A DNA stretch of 64,000 nucleotides, taken from positions 7,812,001-7,876,000 of the forward strand of contig OY720100.1 in NCBI GenBank assembly GCA_963082875.1, read 5' to 3'. The stretch comes from Corella eumyota. Taxonomy: Eukaryota; Chordata; Ascidiacea; Phlebobranchia; Corellidae. The translations under genes were made by a program, and so were the position numbers. Below the pieces are notes generated by a model. It worked only from the letters and a program-made list of their open reading frames with translations, did not search any database and had not been told where the DNA came from. Shown in pieces: positions 1 through 11,746 of the stretch (the stretch's first letter is position 1; every line of letters starts with the position of its first letter).

Positions 1-2847
1 TAAGTGTTCAGTAAATCTAATTAATAATTTAGTTTTATTACTGTACTTGTTTTAATTAAGGACTTAATAACAAGCTATAAATATACAATTTAATTTACAA
101 AGAAAATATTGTTTGGCAGCCTAATAACAACAGGATATTATATTAAATAGTCAGTTGCCTGCCAATAAGCTGCATTTTAATTGTCACAATAAAGTTGTAA
201 CTCGAAACTGAATAGCATATGATAATTTACCAATGCAGCACAAACAGCAGATGTTGGTATTTATGAGCCTTTTAGTTTGACACACTCTTAAATATATACA
301 TTAACATCATATACTAAGCTTTGTTATATATAGATAAACTTTTAATAAACTTTTTTAACTACAAAAATTTTTATAATTTTCTACCTTGCATCATCCAATA
401 GAGGTTTGAATTACTGGATTTAGTATATTGTTGCATAAGAGGAAGAATAAAAGAAGTGAGGTTAAGTTTGTATTCATCGAGTCCTTTATCAGAACCTTCA
501 GTACGCTTGATAGTGTGCTAAAAAAAAAAAAAATTTAAGAAAAATATCATATTCGTGTTTTTTTTTATTTTTTTAGATAAAAACATATAACTTACTGTGG
601 CAATAGAATGTACAGCTATGTCCGGACCATTATCTGGATCCTATAAAAAAGTATAAAGTTCGTTCACATAACACTATTCGACTTAGTTTTTATTTGAATG
701 ATTTGTAAAAGTAACCTTTAAATTATACAAATATTAAGTTTTAAAAAAATCTTACCTCAATCCATTTCTTGTATAAGTCAACCATCGACGAATTTGGTTC
801 TGGGTACCACAAAAATTTCTAAAATAAAAAATTATATATATATATTTAAATTGATGCAATTACAATAACATTTATTGTAATAAAATTTATCTTTTGTTTC
901 GAAAATAACTTGAAAGTAAGCAAACTTACCAGTTGTATATTATCAGCATTATAAATAACATCTGAATGCTGTAAAGTAAAATCACCTTTTAAATTCAAAA
1001 CTTACAAAAAATAATATTTACAGAACTCAAGTTTAAACCTAGGTAAAAGTTTTCATGTTTTATAAAATAAAACTTAAAAAAAAAGAAAACTTACATATTC
1101 TACATTTCTTTTAAATGTTGACTCTGACAGAAGATCGGTAAAACTGTAAAACAATTCCCTCATTCTAGAATCCCCAACAAAAGCAACCACAGTATATTGA
1201 AAACACTTCAGACTTTGACTAAAAAGTAACAATTAAATCTGATTTAAAAGTAAGATAAGTTAACATTTCTAACATGTTAAACATATATACGCATAAGAAA
1301 TTAGCATAGAAACAATAGGTTATAGATTATGTTTTAAAATTTAAAAAAAAAACATTGTTAAATCAAAACTTTTTAAAGGATTTTACTTGATGTTATATTT
1401 GTGCATCATGCATCCTGATGGTTGCCATGCAGATTTATCAACCAGAGTTCCTCTCTGCAACAACCTTTCACAATTGTCATCAGCTATAAATCACAATATT
1501 AATGATAAACAAAATAAAAAGCAACAAAAATTCTATACATTTTTTAATAAAACAATATACATATAGGCTATATAAATACTATATACATAGCCTCTTTTTT
1601 TTCAAATTTACATTGTCCTTATATAGAGTGTACTTAAAATGTGAAATTGGGGTCAATTAGTAAACTAACCCCATTTAATATTACATAGTTCAAAATATTA
1701 AGATTAGTGTGCCTGTTTGTACATTAAGATATGTGCATTTTGACTATCAGCAAAAATATCAAACTTGTAATAATTCTTTAGCATAGAAAGTTTTGCTATT
1801 TTTTTGTTTAAAGATTTAATTTCCTGTAAAACTGCCAAAAAATCACTTGTACTTTTTGACAAACTTTTTAATTTTAAGATCTCCACTACTTTTTGTATAG
1901 GCCTATATTCCAGTCTGGAAAGTAGGACAGCGTGCACGCACAAGATTTTTTTCGTTTAAATAAATACATGCCTGAAATTAGCATTTTGCATGCCTGATGT
2001 CTAAAAAATGTAAGTAAAAACGATAACATAAATCACGCGTGCATGCGTAGACCGAAAATTTTTGTACGCATGCACGCGCAGTCACGTCATTTTTTACGCT
2101 TGCACGCACGAGATCTTGTCGAAAACTGCCCGACTTTCCAGACTGGCCTATATCTTTAATATTTATATTTATACTGTAACCCTGAATAAACCCTAGTTAC
2201 ATATATGAAAATTTTTATTCTATAATCACCCAGTCTGGAAAGTAGGGCAGCGTGCACGCACAAGATGTTTTTCGGTAAAAAAAATGCACGCCTGAAATTA
2301 ACGTTTTGCACGCCTAGTTTTAAAAAAAATTCACTCACGCGCAATACTGACACCTTGTGGAAGCATATTTAAGCCAAATTTAGGTAAAACACGCAAAAAT
2401 AAATCACGCATGTACGCGTAGACCAAAAATTTTAGCACGCGCAGTCACGCCATTTTTACGCTTGCACGCACGAGATCTCATCAAAAACTGCCCTACTTTT
2501 CAGACTGGATAATCACTTTATTTTGAATGACTGGTAACTATTATTTTATAATTGTGATAATTAATGCATAATGTTATTGTTATTATTAGGGTTTTTACAT
2601 TTCTTCACTTTTTTAATCCCAAACTTTTTGTAGGATAATACTCTACAAGCAAATTAACAAATTTATAACTTTAAATAGTTATTGGTACTTAAATAGTTAT
2701 TGGTACTAAAATTTTACCTGTATCAAAATGACGAATGCTTTGCAATAAAACCAATAAAATAACTAGTGGAAAGGCAATCTTTTTTGCCGCCGAAATGTTT
2801 ACATATTTTGAGACAGTTGACATAATACCATTAAAGTTGTTTTCCAT
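1..2847 (-). CDS. CASD1: CASD1-like sialate O-acetyltransferase, N-terminal part (continues off left edge)
   Basis: CASD1 is a Golgi multi-pass enzyme that O-acetylates sialic acids; its N-terminal lumenal SGNH/PC-esterase domain carries the active site. Seven exons are readable: 2847-2718 (start ATG, hydrophobic anchor around LVILLVLLQ), 1483-1387, about 1206-1095, 968-930, 818-756, 640-596 and 517-385, with consistent phases. Diagnostic blocks align to the vertebrate protein from memory: WQPSGCMMHKYNI, then FVGDSRMRELFYSF with the GDS(R) nucleophile serine, then FLWYPEPNSSM, then YKLNLTSFILPL and YWMMQ. The catalytic Asp/His and the C-terminal acyltransferase-type membrane domain would lie left of the window, so completeness cannot be judged. 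Nothing codable was recognised in 1-384. The acceptor of exon 3 is my choice, because an upstream AG would put a stop in frame. Intron 1 (1484-2717) holds two MITEs. Confidence 0.9.
1910..2146. mobile_element. hAT-type MITE, copy 1
   Basis: A 237-bp non-autonomous element in CASD1 intron 1. Its ends are imperfect inverted repeats beginning CCAGTCTGGAAAGT and ending with the complement. It is flanked by an 8-bp near-perfect duplication (cctatatt at 1902-1909, cctatatc at 2147-2154), the target-site length typical of hAT transposons. The interior is rich in gcacgc motifs and shows no reading frame. It belongs to the same family as the copy at 2230-2508. Confidence 0.75.
2230..2508. mobile_element. 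hAT-type MITE, copy 2
   Basis: A 279-bp element with the same terminal inverted repeats and CpG-bearing interior as the copy at 1910. It has a perfect 8-bp target-site duplication, ataatcac, at 2222-2229 and 2509-2516. The two copies lie in the same orientation about 80 bp apart but each has its own duplication, so they are two separate insertions rather than a segmental copy. Confidence 0.85.
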
Positions 2848-3700
2848 GGAATAGTTTTAAAAAAATGTTTTTTTATTTATAAAATAGGCCTACCCCTAAT
2901 TCAGCCTATAAGTTGCAGCAAAAAAATTTAGTTTATTAATTCAACAAACTGACAAACTATAACGTTAAGGTACACGTACAGGTTGCGATTTATTTTTCCA
3001 AATACAGAAATAATTCTGTGTTGTCCCAAACAACTCTGTCTGAAAAACATTACCACATCAAAATTCTAATTTTTCGTTAAAAACTTAAAAAAAACTCATA
3101 TATACACGTGAACTATCTTGGTCTGTTAACAATTGCAATAGAATAAACGAAAACTCGAAACGTTCAGCGGCCTTTTTTAAATAAAAACCAAAAAAAATTC
3201 TTCGATGAGAATTGTGACTTATTTGCGCTCCAGCCATATAATACATGATTTTGGTTTGCGCTATTTGCATATGCTTTATTTAAAAAAGATAACAAATTTT
3301 TAACACAACAAAAAATAGGGCCATGTTAACATAAATATATTAAGTAATATTCAGAAAACTTACGGCATTTTGTGTATATTTGAAAAGCACACCTAATATT
3401 TTAAAGATTAACGTCGCAATAATTGCACATTTTTACATAATTAAAATTCCAAAAGCGCTAGTTTACTTAAAAAAAATACATAAATTGTTAATAAAACAAC
3501 ACAATCAAAAAATAAAATATTTTCACGAATATTATTAAAAAAAAATTAATTATCGTTTAGCGGCAAAAGTAAAATCATTTATCGTTACGTTTGTATTATC
3601 ATTTACAAAAAAATCCCTGTTATTTCATAAAAATAACAAATTATATTATCAAATATAAATGCTACATAGAATAGTTAAGCTTTAAGCTAGTGTAAACGTT
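2848..3700. other. Intergenic, CASD1 5' flank and 3' flank of the next gene
   Basis: AT-rich DNA between the CASD1 start codon and the stop codon of the secreted-protein gene. It probably contains the CASD1 promoter. Short open frames here look like chance: no splice logic, no recognisable domain. Confidence 0.5.
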
Positions 3701-6536
3701 TTAAAAAGGTTTACAAAAGTCTAAATGTTTAATTCCCGATCGGTGAAAAGAATGACATCTGCAGTTTTCTTTTATCTGAGATATTTTTTCGTTACATTTT
3801 GAAAAAATGGTAAGCAAATTCTTCAAATTTTTGCCAATTTTAGACTAAAACAAAAAAAAGAGATACACTTAACATAAAATAGAACTAACTTTTTATTAAC
3901 AAAGCCTAATTTTATAAATGATAACATAAAATTTGAAAAATTAAATACAAACCAAGAGATAATAAGTTTTTCTGTAGGAAATTTGGCTTCTGCTTATTAC
4001 TGTCTAAAATATTCAAAAAAAATTGGTTTGATTTTTAAAAGTGAATTGTAAATTAATTAACATTTCTGCAGGGTCAACATTAAAAAAGGAATATTTTGCC
4101 ATTTTGTTTTAAAAAAATCACAACAAAATCACACAACTTAGGCCTATTTAAAAAAAATTGGTATTAATATTAAAAAAGTAGGTAAATGCATTTCGTTAAG
4201 TAACTGTTTCCAATAAAAAATATCTTAATAATTAAAAGGTTTAATTAAATTATTAACATGTTTAGTGTTGGCATAATTTTTGTAGTCAGCCTAAGGCCTG
4301 TTACTGTTTGCTATGTTGTATATACATTATTCTACATTAGTATCCCACAATATAAGGTTATTGGGACTAGATCGTGTACAGTATGTATACAAAACCAAAA
4401 GCGTAAGTTATTCAATATACACATTTTTAAATTATTCACATAAAAAGATAAAAAACAAGTATAATCAGATATTCTTAGAGACCCAAAATTTATAAACCTT
4501 ATACACAAAAAATCATTTCTTGTTAAATTTATAGTTATTTCAAACAACTAAATATGTAGTAATTAAATTTTATTAAATTAATGAGAGAATAAAAACAGTT
4601 TTTATAAATTTACCGTAGTCTTCCACCCAAATTTCATTGATCGGCATATAGTTCGTGCACCCTCGCATAGAGTCTCGTTTTTACTAAAAAAAAATTATTT
4701 TGTAGTTTACAATTTTCCAAAAAATGTTCGACTGTAAAAGTAAAGAGATGCAACTTTTGTAAAGTTAACTCAAACAATAAGCTTTACAAAATCACTACTA
4801 ACAGTAGAAAAATTTAAAAAAATTTGCAATGACCAAAAAAATTAAACAAATTTTACAATTTTTTTATATCTAACCTGTTTTCAAGACTATCAACACGTTA
4901 CAATATTTTTAAGTGACTTACTTATAAATAATACTGCAGTCGTTGTTTAAATGCTGACAGTTGTGTTTGACTGTACCGGTGTTGTTCTGTAATAAACGTA
5001 AAGTTTTACCTAATTTTTTGACATTTTACAATTTTTAAATAATCAGAATTGTTTCTTATTCTTAAAGTTAAAAATGTTTACATTCTTGTAAATTTTTACA
5101 ATTTTCTTTAACAGTTTATGCCACAAAAATTACTTACAGATTCCGTTTGGTATCTCGTATGGGTATAGTTTGTAATATGATTCTAATAAATTTATTAAAA
5201 CAATTATTTATTTAATAACAATAAAAGTTTTATTCAAATAAGTATTAACATAACAAGCGTTTGGCAAAAAATAATTAACTGGTCTTATATTTAAACACAG
5301 TTAATTGGGTAAATAAAGAAAGATATAATTTATAAAAATTTTTTATTTTTTAAGTCATACATTTAAATAACTGTAAATTTTCATATGCAAGTTATTAATA
5401 AGACAGCTTCTATTATTTACGTAAACAAAAGACATTTTATATTAAATTCGTTAAATTTTTTTTTACCGAACGGCATTATAGTTTAATTAGATAAGAATTG
5501 TCTAAAATAGTAAGGCATACCAATGCGCAATAAAAATTTACCAATTAATTCAAAAAATGTTAAACTTTAACAAAGTCTTACCACCTTGGAATTTATTCAC
5601 AATTATTTTTAAACATGCCATTGGTATGAGGTTTAACTTCGCCATGTGACAAAAGCATAACAAATGAACCAAAAATACCGTAGGCTGAGAGTAAATTACA
5701 AAAATTGGCGTTAGCTGAATGAGTAACTTTGTCTGATAAATAGTTCTTTAAGTTAACTTTTTATTTATTTAATATTTTGTTTTACGGCAATTGTAAAATA
5801 AAAAGAATTTAAAGTAATCTTTAAAGAATTAAAATAAACGTAGACAATTAAAATATATAGCTTGAGCCACGTTTTTTGCAATCGTATGTAACTGTATGCT
5901 ATCTACACTTAGTTTTATGTAAAATATTAAAAGCTATTACTTACGAGGTTTTTAAACAGCCTTTCTTCGATTACCTTTTTCGACCTGGTTACAGATAATT
6001 GCAGCAAATGAAGCTCACGACAGGATCGAACATAGACACAACTATTAATGGCAGAACATATCGAAAAAAGAACAATCAAAGACACTAAACATAGTATTTG
6101 AGTTTTAATTAAATGAATCCAGAAGGTAATATATTACCATTTTAAAACTAAAACTATTTAAAAGTTTAAGTTTGCGGAGTCTTTAAAAAATACGTCGATT
6201 TTACCACATATATAATACTTACCCCAAAAAACGTTTGCGCGCCCGCCTTTAACCCAAGACCTAAATTAAATAAAATATTTAAAAAATATAAACAATTTAT
6301 TTTCAATATAAAGCTTTTTTAAAGCATTAAAGCATAAACACTTTATTATATTTAAAATGGATTGCGTTTGTCTATATAACACTATATGCTAACAACACCT
6401 TTTCTGGCATTTGTTAAAGCAGCATTTTAAAGTTTTAAACATACTAGAATTATTAACTTTAATTTCAAAGCTCAAAAATATGTATTTGTTTTTGTACGTA
6501 CCTAAACATTTCGACAAAAAAAGTACAACTGAACAT
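3701..6536 (-). CDS. Uncharacterised small secreted cysteine-rich protein (nine exons)
   Basis: I do not recognise this protein. Exons with good GT/AG borders and compatible phases are: 6536-6502, 6260-6223, 6084-5945, about 5635-5581, about 5179-5135, about 4974-4926, about 4682-4613, about 3999-3949 and 3844-3701 (stop TAA). Together they give 627 nt, 208 residues. A hydrophobic stretch VSLIVLFSICSA near residues 26-37 looks like a signal peptide with cleavage after CSA. The mature part has about 11 cysteines, an NET N-glycosylation site, an amphipathic segment (SKKVIEERLFKNLL) and a C-terminal helix-like segment (IGKNLKNLLTIFSKCNEKI) followed by CRCHSF and DFCKPF. Small size, signal peptide, helices and short exons resemble a helical cytokine or growth factor, but that is inference only. 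The exon near 5157 and the acceptor of the following exon are the weakest links; the last exon, with 47 uninterrupted residues, is the strongest. Confidence 0.5.
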
Positions 6537-9249
6537 TTTCTTCAGTCTTTTTATCTCTTTTAAATAACCGCAAAACTTTTTTTCGCGACTTAAAAAACGT
6601 ATTAATTTTAAAATTAAATTTAAAGTTAGTCATTTTTTTAATTTATGTTTCAAGTGCATTAACCAGTAAAAATATAAAAACCATTTTTATTATAAATCGA
6701 AATTTAAAAAAAATTATAAGCGAAAAATTGGGTTAAAAATAAAATAATATAATTTTCAAAAAACTATGAATAAAAAGTTGTGTTAAAATATTTTTTTGTA
6801 TAAATAAATAAATATTTGTGTAAGTTTTTTTTAAGTATTTTTCGCCTTATTCTAAGGTTTTTTGCTTTAACATTTAAGATCTTACAATTTCGCAAGCACC
6901 TTAGTTCATAACCAATTTCATTACGTGACCTATTGAAAAGAAATTAAGAAAAACTTGGTGGTTTCGTTTTGCATTCTTGCACGCTTAACATATTAAAATG
7001 AAGATAAGGAAACCAGCAAACTTAAAAGAAAAATTTAAAATTAATCAATAAAAATTTTCCATGTTAAAAACTGCGATTTTGGCGATAACACTACTTGATC
7101 CTACATTTTGACACTTACGTTAATAAGAAAGTGAAAGGCAAATTACAATGTCAAAAGAAACAGCTAAAATTCGTTGATAACACAATTTCAAACACTTTTG
7201 ATTAAGATCGAAAACCCGTTTTTATATAGGTATTCAGATGATCTCGCCGAATTTGGATGACAATGCACGTACTCTATAGTCACATATTTTAACAAAATTA
7301 GATTAACCTTCGAAGTTGCCTTTGGATAATTAATCCTATTAAAGAAAAATTTACAACATTGGAGGTTTATAGATTAAACAACTACAACAACTGAAATTAA
7401 ACCAAAACGCTTAAACTGTTTTATTTGAAAACAAAAATTCTCTTTGAGGTTAATATGAGTTTTTTTTATTAAATTGCAGCACACATGCAAGATTTTGCAG
7501 GTTTGTAGTTTCAATGGCAATAAAAACACAGCTGTTAATCAAAGGGAGAAGGATAATTAGGCGTTTTTTTCGACATTGATATGTTATTGCCGTGGTTTTC
7601 ACCGGAGATCCGGCAATGTTATCATGACAAACTAACCTAAACAAATTTGGTTTCGTTATTTACAAACCTGTTATTTTTGTCAAGATTAAATCCCTTTCAA
7701 GAAAACCAAGAAAATGTTATCACGAGACATACAGGTTTCAGTTTTTTTTTAAACAAACCAAAAAGTCACGTATGTTTAAAATACGCTTCATGCGGGCAAA
7801 TGACATGCGATAAAAGATAACATAAGTCCCTAATGCGTGAAAAGGGGCATTTTTATGAATACATTCAAAGACCCGACATATCTTCACAACTTCATTTTTA
7901 TCTCGGTATTTTTCATTTAAATATATTATATAAAGACGACCGACCAATTATGTGCATATACATAAGACAAATAAAAACATTACAAAGCAATGCTTCAAGT
8001 TGACAGCCAGCCTTCCGCTTTTCACCAGAGCCTTAAGTCACCCACAGATTAGCAATTGCTCTCTCACAAAATAGACTTTGCTCCTTCACCACATATCTAC
8101 GTAAATCTTAAGTAAGAAATCAAATCATGTAGCATATTGCCGGTTGTCTGGCCGCGCGTTTCTTAGAAAATTCTGCTTGCTTGAATGCTGTCTTTTGGTG
8201 GTGTAAACGCGCAAGTGTAATGCGTAAATGTAAACAAAACAATTAGACGTATGTACGATGCGCGGTAAACCCCGCTAACCTTTAAAAAACTCTTGTTTTT
8301 AGCATTGTTACCAAACAATAAATGTTCGCTACATTAAGTATCAAGTACTGAGTTGTTAATTGTCCAAAACCCCTGATTGCAATACAAAATGTTGTAGGCT
8401 GCTCTGTTTAAAAGAAATTTAAATTGCAGTCAGGTACAAGCGGTTTTAAACGAAACTTAGTAGATGCCATGATTAAAAAAAATGAGTTTAAGCTTATATG
8501 CATAAACACAAACAAAATATGCTGGAGCATAAACCAACAGTCAAAAGTGTTGTAGGCCTTCCTTGTTTTTTTTTTTAATATATAATGAAGCAAAATGAAT
8601 AAAACTACTATTATTGATGTTACTATTAAATATTAATGGCAAGTTGCGACTTCATAACAATAATTACGATGCCAAGCGAGCTAACGACTAGTAAAAATAA
8701 GGATCGTGTCATCACTTTTGCACACGAATAAAAATATCTGATTCTAAATTTAAAATATACCTAGTGAACTTGCACCTAGCTAGTGAGGTTATATTTAAGA
8801 CAAGATCACCTTATCTCGGGTTCATCTTTTTTGGCGGTACAGGGTCTAGACACGCAATTTCAAGAGTTCGTTCCATGACCTATGCAATACAAATTTAACT
8901 GTAAAAATCCTATTGATGTCTTCTTTATCTGTTGATATTACATATGTTTAAACCCAAACCAAAACATTTAACTTACGTAACTGTCTAAATGTTGCACTCT
9001 TTTGAACTTTTTTGCAATCTTATATGATTTGTTTGTAAAACTTTGGTTTTAGTGGTTTAGTTTTATTTTAAGCTGCGTTGCTAAATTTATATAACACTTA
9101 CGTAACTGTAGTGCATTACTTAAATCTGTCATAACATTTAATTTATTTTCTAAGGCAGTGTTTGGGTTTAAATCAGGGCATATAGGAAATTATATAAAAA
9201 AAAAAATAGCAGTTTGTTGGTATTTTTTGCTTGTAAACAAGATAAGCAT
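6537..9249. other. Gene-free AT-rich stretch
   Basis: About 2.7 kb between the start of the secreted-protein gene and the stop codon of HMCES. Several minus-strand open frames of 60-70 codons (near 7450-7644, 7738-7947 and 8408-8593) have biased, low-complexity translations with no family resemblance and no convincing splice partners. I call nothing here. It likely includes the promoter of the secreted-protein gene on the left and the HMCES 3' UTR on the right. Confidence 0.45.
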
Positions 9250-11383
9250 TCATCTTTTTTCTTTTTTAACCCATCTATCCATTGTTGCTACATTTTTTCG
9301 TTTTTTTGAGGAAGGCGTTTTCACGAAAACATCTTGTTTTTTAGGCGATCCTCCACTTTTAAGCCACTTTAGCATGTTTTTACTCTCGGGAGCTGGCTTG
9401 GGTTTTTCTGCCAGTTTTAGGGATTCCAAATCTACTTCAGCTGTGCACTGAGTATATAATATAAAATAGAAGCTTTTGATATTTTTGTATGGAATCTTTA
9501 AAACCAAAATAGGTATATATGTATGTTGTAAAATGACCTTAATATTTTTAATGTTTACTTATAGACGGAGTCTACACCAATTTGTTACTTTAAAATTCAA
9601 CAATCATTGTTTTTAAATTAAATTAAAAAAAAAAATTTTGTATAAAATAATTTTTTTTAATTTTTTAAAAATAAAAAATGTTAAATACCGAAATAAACTG
9701 TTGTATTCTTGTATTTAATTCCATATTGAATCATTTTTTTATTTAAAAATAAATAGAGTATTAAAAATACCTCATTGCCTTGATTTCTTGAATTGTTGAC
9801 ATATTTTGAAACTAAATGCCATTGCAAGCAATCTTTTGGTTTAATCACTTCCAGTGCTTTGTCAAGAGAAACATTTTCATTGTCTAACCAAAGTTGGACT
9901 TCTTGTTCGCTTTCTATATTGAAATATAAATGAAGTGAAAATTTTCAGATAGAAGGAAAAAAATTTAATGTAGGGGAACTTTTCAGCCTGATCGCGCTGG
10001 TAAACAATTGTTTTATTAAAAATATATTATTTTTCGATCCTTGCCACAAGCAAACATAACAATACTTTAAACATTTATTTAAGTATTAAGCAACTAAAGA
10101 TCTTCTTTTTGTAGTTTTATAATTATATATACAATGCAGATTCTAACAATCAAAAAATGCCTTATTTCAGTTAAAGATAAAAAAAATTTCTTAAGTTTGT
10201 TAAAAATTTTTCTCCTGTTGCCTAATACAAAAATTTATAAGAAAAATCAAACATTTAAATCTACCCAGCATTGCTGGCATTCTATGATGTAACCAGGCAA
10301 AGCTCTCGTGTGAATCAACAGTAATAACAGTATATGAATATAAATCCTTTCCATCTTGAAAAGACTTTTCAAATATGCCCGCCATCATCAACATATTTTT
10401 TATAATATTGTCCTTATTTTCATTATCATTGCTATTTTTGTCATTTGTTATTTCAGACTTCTTTTTATTTTCCTTATCAATTGCTTTAGTTAATTCAGTG
10501 TTACTTTGATTTTCAATGTTGGTTTCTAAATTAAAATATGTAACAGCTTCTATTAGCATATATATATAATATAATCTAATATTTAAAAACACTTGTCTTA
10601 ATTTTTGTTAACTTGTCTTGTCTTAATAAATTTAACAACTATTTCTTACAATAGTACAAATACTGGGGTAAGTGAGTTATTTTATAGGGTAGTAAATAAT
10701 AGTGTTATAAACAACTGATAATTAAATAATAACCTGGTTGTGGAAAATAAATGTAGTAAGGTTGCTTTCCCGAATCTGTCTTCTTCCACTCATAAAACCC
10801 GTCAGCCACCACAACACATCGTTGGCCTTTGCGTAGGGGTATCTTGTATGATCGTTTTTCGAGCATAGTGTCACTTCGTGCATTGTTCATGTTGTAACTT
10901 AATTTGTCATTACCGCCTCCTGTAAATATCGCAAATTTAACCCAAATAATATTAAAATTGACTTCTTCGATTTTTTTTTATCTAGCATTTTTTATTAAAA
11001 AAAACACCTTGAATCCAACTTGGTACTAAACCCCATTTCATTGCTGACAAAACTCTTTCTCCTTCTTCTAAACAAACATTTTCGTCTTCCAATTTATCTC
11101 GGCAATCTTTGAAGTGATTTCCACCCAACAAAACTGGACAGAAAGACTGTGGGGCTTTGTTATACCCAGGGGTGTATTTATCTTTGTTTAGTACCCATTT
11201 TGGGTCTTTTGGTTTACTATCTTTAGTCTGGTATCTAAGAAAAAACCAACAACAACTTGTTATAACTATTATTTAATCCTAATATTAAATTTAACATGCA
11301 TCTAGTTAACAATAGCGGGGTATTTACCTGCAATTTCTGGATATTGAGTCAGGGTTTAATGTACAAGCAGTTCTTCCGCACAT
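9250..11383 (-). CDS. HMCES: HMCES, SRAP-domain abasic-site processing protein
   Basis: HMCES protects single-stranded abasic DNA at replication forks by forming a thiazolidine crosslink through its Cys2. Six exons: 11383-11328, 11234-11008, 10919-10734, 10549-10265, 9913-9771 and 9447-9250. The protein starts [11 protein letters not shown], so the catalytic cysteine follows the initiator Met. SRAP landmarks appear in order: [36 protein letters not shown] and the active-site HHRMP motif, then NNSRN. Phases match at every junction. Exon 4 carries a low-complexity Asn/Lys/Asp/Glu-rich insertion (about 45 residues) ahead of MAGIFE, where the vertebrate protein also has a variable loop. The C-terminus has a basic tail with [10 protein letters not shown], reminiscent of the PCNA-binding box of the vertebrate protein. 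The 5' end lies about 360 bp beyond the end of BBS1, both genes on the minus strand. Confidence 0.95.
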
Positions 11384-11746
11384 TTTACAACAATTAATCT
11401 AAAACTAAAAAAAAATACAAATTAAAAGGTTAAACAAATTAATTTTGGTTTTTAAAAATGTTGTACTGTATTTTAAAATTAAATATATAACAAGTGCAAA
11501 TAAGAATTGGTCACATACTCACAGTCATTTTATATTATTTACTAGTATTAGAAATATTTAATAGGCCCCTACACCAAAAATATTGAACTGTAATTTGTAA
11601 AAATGATTTTAAAAAATAATACAGCACTAAAACCTACAGAAAACAGTGTAAACATAATGCAACTAAAACAATGAACAAAAGTTAATACAATTTGAATTAA
11701 GAACATGAATAAAAATATTGAACTATTTTTTCTTTTAAAAAACTTC
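11384..11746. other. Short intergenic gap, HMCES 5' flank and BBS1 3' UTR
   Basis: A 363-bp AT-rich gap between the HMCES start and the BBS1 stop, transcribed in the same direction. It must contain the end of the BBS1 transcript and the HMCES promoter, or the two may be cotranscribed. No element recognised. Confidence 0.5.

Noticed and set aside
7450-8593. Three minus-strand frames of 60-70 codons
   Set aside because: AT-driven composition, no partner exons, no recognisable motifs.
9158-9451. 97-codon plus-strand frame
   Set aside because: It is the antisense shadow of the last HMCES exon, whose phase and conserved sequence are clear.
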